Shown: positions 62,962 through 64,000 of the stretch, one piece after another
Layout of the letters: each line of letters begins with the position of its first letter
How positions within the stretch are numbered: the stretch's first letter is position 1
Assembly: GCF_000178975.2 (NCBI RefSeq)
Contig: NC_015064.1
Coordinates: forward strand, 1,426,001 to 1,490,000
From: Granulicella tundricola MP5ACTX9
GTDB lineage: Bacteria > Acidobacteriota > Terriglobia > Terriglobales > Acidobacteriaceae
Length of the DNA stretch: 64,000 nt
Reading direction: 5' to 3'
Program-made: the position numbers and the translations under genes
The notes under the pieces: model-generated
The model's database searches: none
Seen by the model: only the letters and a program-made list of their open reading frames with translations
What the model was told of the DNA's origin: nothing

Positions 62962-63423
62962 TTAGTAATGCTTCACTGCGGGATCGTAGATGGTGGCCTG
63001 CCGCGCGATCATCATCCAGTCGCCATCTTTGTATTGCCATACGTTTGTGGATCGCCTGTGCAGGAGCTTGCCCTTGTCGGGACCGAATGCGGGCGTGTAG
63101 GTATCTTCTCCCATGGTTACCGCGATGTTGCCGAAGAACTGGACCTTCTCCAGCGTCGACTTATAGCCGGACTCGTAGTCCACTTGGCCGTCCTTCAGGG
63201 CTTGAAAGATCTCGGCACGCGTCAGCACGGTGTCGTTTGGACCGTTGACGATCATCTGCGGCGACCATAGTTTTTCTAAGGCAGCCTGGTCGTGCGTTGC
63301 GAGCGCTTTGCCAAGCGCCTGGCCAGCGCTCGCCAGCTTGCGCTTGGCATCAAGATCATCCTGGGCGTGAAGGGTGGAGACCCCCACCAACAAGAACAGC
63401 GACACGATCATGCGTAAGAACAC
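62962..63423 (-). CDS. Secreted SnoaL/NTF2-like protein (DUF4440 type)
   Basis: 153 residues, GTG start 4-8 nt after AAGGAGGAG. Signal peptide MFLRMIVSLFLLVGVSTLHA. The cone-shaped NTF2-like fold is suggested by LATHDQAALEKLWSPQMIVNGPND, YESGYKSTLEKVQFFGNIAVTMGEDTY and RRSTNVWQYKDGDWMMIARQATI. Ligand unknown. It is followed 68 nt upstream by another NTF2-like gene on the same strand, probably one operon. Confidence 0.85.
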   Translation of the reverse strand: MFLRMIVSLFLLVGVSTLHAQDDLDAKRKLASAGQALGKALATHDQAALEKLWSPQMIVNGPNDTVLTRAEIFQALKDGQVDYESGYKSTLEKVQFFGNIAVTMGEDTYTPAFGPDKGKLLHRRSTNVWQYKDGDWMMIARQATIYDPAVKHY

Positions 63424-63491
63424 GATTTGATCTCCTCCTTACGGAAGTGGGTTACACAGGCGTTTCTGCTTCGAGACGGGGTTGAACGAAG

Positions 63492-64000
63492 CTACTGTGC
63501 TGGCGGCTTCATCGAAGCTCTGGGATCGATCGATGAGTTCTCCGACGCGCGAATCAGCCACTTGCCATCCCGCTTCACCAAGACCATGATCCCCATGTTC
63601 TGAAGCCCCTTCACGAGATGCCCGTCCGGCGTGGTGAAGTCGTCAAGTTGCGACTTCTGTACGACCAGCGCAACACCGGGCGCGATCTCACTTTCCTCAT
63701 GGGAGAGGGTATGCACGTTGACGCCTTTGTAGCGCCCTTCAAGCAGCACGCGGTGCATCTCGGTCACCTCTTCGCGGCCGTGCCAGTGCATGCCGACGAT
63801 GTTCACCCAGTCACAGTCTTCCGTCAGCATGGCGCGGAATGCATCCATGTCACGCTTTGCCCAGGCATCTTCAAATCCGTGAACGACGGCTACTATTTCC
63901 CTCTTGTCTGCAGCAGAGAGCATCAACAACTCCTCCGGGCCTTTAGGTTGCGCATACAGTGGCCGGGTTGGGCCATAGAAGCAGAGAGCCAAAGCAACAA
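63492..64000 (-). CDS. SnoaL/NTF2-like protein, N-terminus beyond window
   Basis: At least 168 residues visible. The frame runs off the right edge within what looks like a signal peptide (ALCFYGPTRPLYAQ), so the true start is outside. The NTF2-like fold reads VVHGFEDAWAKRDMDAFRAMLTEDCDWVNIVGMHWHGREEV, then ALVVQKSQLDDFTTPDGH and WLIRASENSSIDPRA, close to SgcJ/EcaC-type proteins. Ligand unknown. Upstream partner of the gene at 62962. Confidence 0.83.
   Translation of the reverse strand, partial: VALALCFYGPTRPLYAQPKGPEELLMLSAADKREIVAVVHGFEDAWAKRDMDAFRAMLTEDCDWVNIVGMHWHGREEVTEMHRVLLEGRYKGVNVHTLSHEESEIAPGVALVVQKSQLDDFTTPDGHLVKGLQNMGIMVLVKRDGKWLIRASENSSIDPRASMKPPAQ

Overview
The window looks like a chromosomal segment of an Acidobacteriota bacterium of the Acidobacteriaceae type (Granulicella, Terriglobus or Edaphobacter-like). 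The evidence is high GC, long TonB-dependent receptors that begin with a carboxypeptidase-regulatory-like domain, a VWFA-related protein of the kind expanded in Acidobacteria, a 2009-residue lipoprotein of ASH/choice-of-anchor repeats, a BlaI/BlaR1 pair, and small GC-rich palindromic repeats. No rRNA, tRNA, CRISPR array, transposase or phage gene was recognised. The genus assignment is inference.

Layout. 1-8 kb: a truncated TonB receptor diverges from a GH106 + GH28 pair, probably for pectin (rhamnogalacturonan) side-chain and backbone breakdown. 8-12.8 kb: a DinB-like protein and an ArsR regulator share a perfect palindromic operator; then come a Gfo/Idh/MocA oxidoreductase and an operon of membrane protein, radical SAM enzyme and class II aldolase. 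13.1-17.5 kb: an L-arabinose operon (araB-araA-araD plus a HAD phosphatase) with a LacI-type operator. 17.5-24.3 kb: two molybdate-binding (Mop/TOBE) proteins flank a second TonB receptor, followed by a GH42 galactosidase. 24.3-35.3 kb: an SDR, an unknown beta-rich protein, an HtrA protease downstream of blaR1-blaI, two MacB/FtsX permeases, and an M1-like protein that has lost its zinc site. 35.5-41 kb: DUF4126 protein, a response regulator and a histidine kinase separated by a VapBC-like pair and MarC, and a type-B carboxylesterase. 41-49 kb: the giant repeat lipoprotein, a YncE-like propeller lipoprotein and a frameshifted DinB pseudogene. 49.3-52.7 kb: a cytochrome c maturation operon (ccmE/A-ybaK-ccmB-ccmC-ccmD) in which CcmE and CcmA lie in one reading frame. 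53-56.6 kb: DsbA-like protein, an unknown 81-residue protein directly before a small RelA/SpoT-like synthetase, then thiC. 56.6-64 kb: M28 peptidase, MscL with a zinc ribbon, VWFA protein, mtnA and two SnoaL/NTF2-like proteins.

Taken together, the first third reads as plant-polysaccharide use: outer-membrane receptors, secreted GH106, GH28 and GH42 enzymes, and arabinose catabolism for the sugars released. The rest is envelope stress control, redox/cytochrome assembly and housekeeping. The items most worth a second look are the single-frame CcmE-CcmA with a CXXXY haem motif and a frame-switch-prone junction, the two-gene RelA/SpoT-like unit, the zinc-less M1 protein, and matching AACTA-N6-TAGTT palindromes at the blaI promoter and at the start of htrA.
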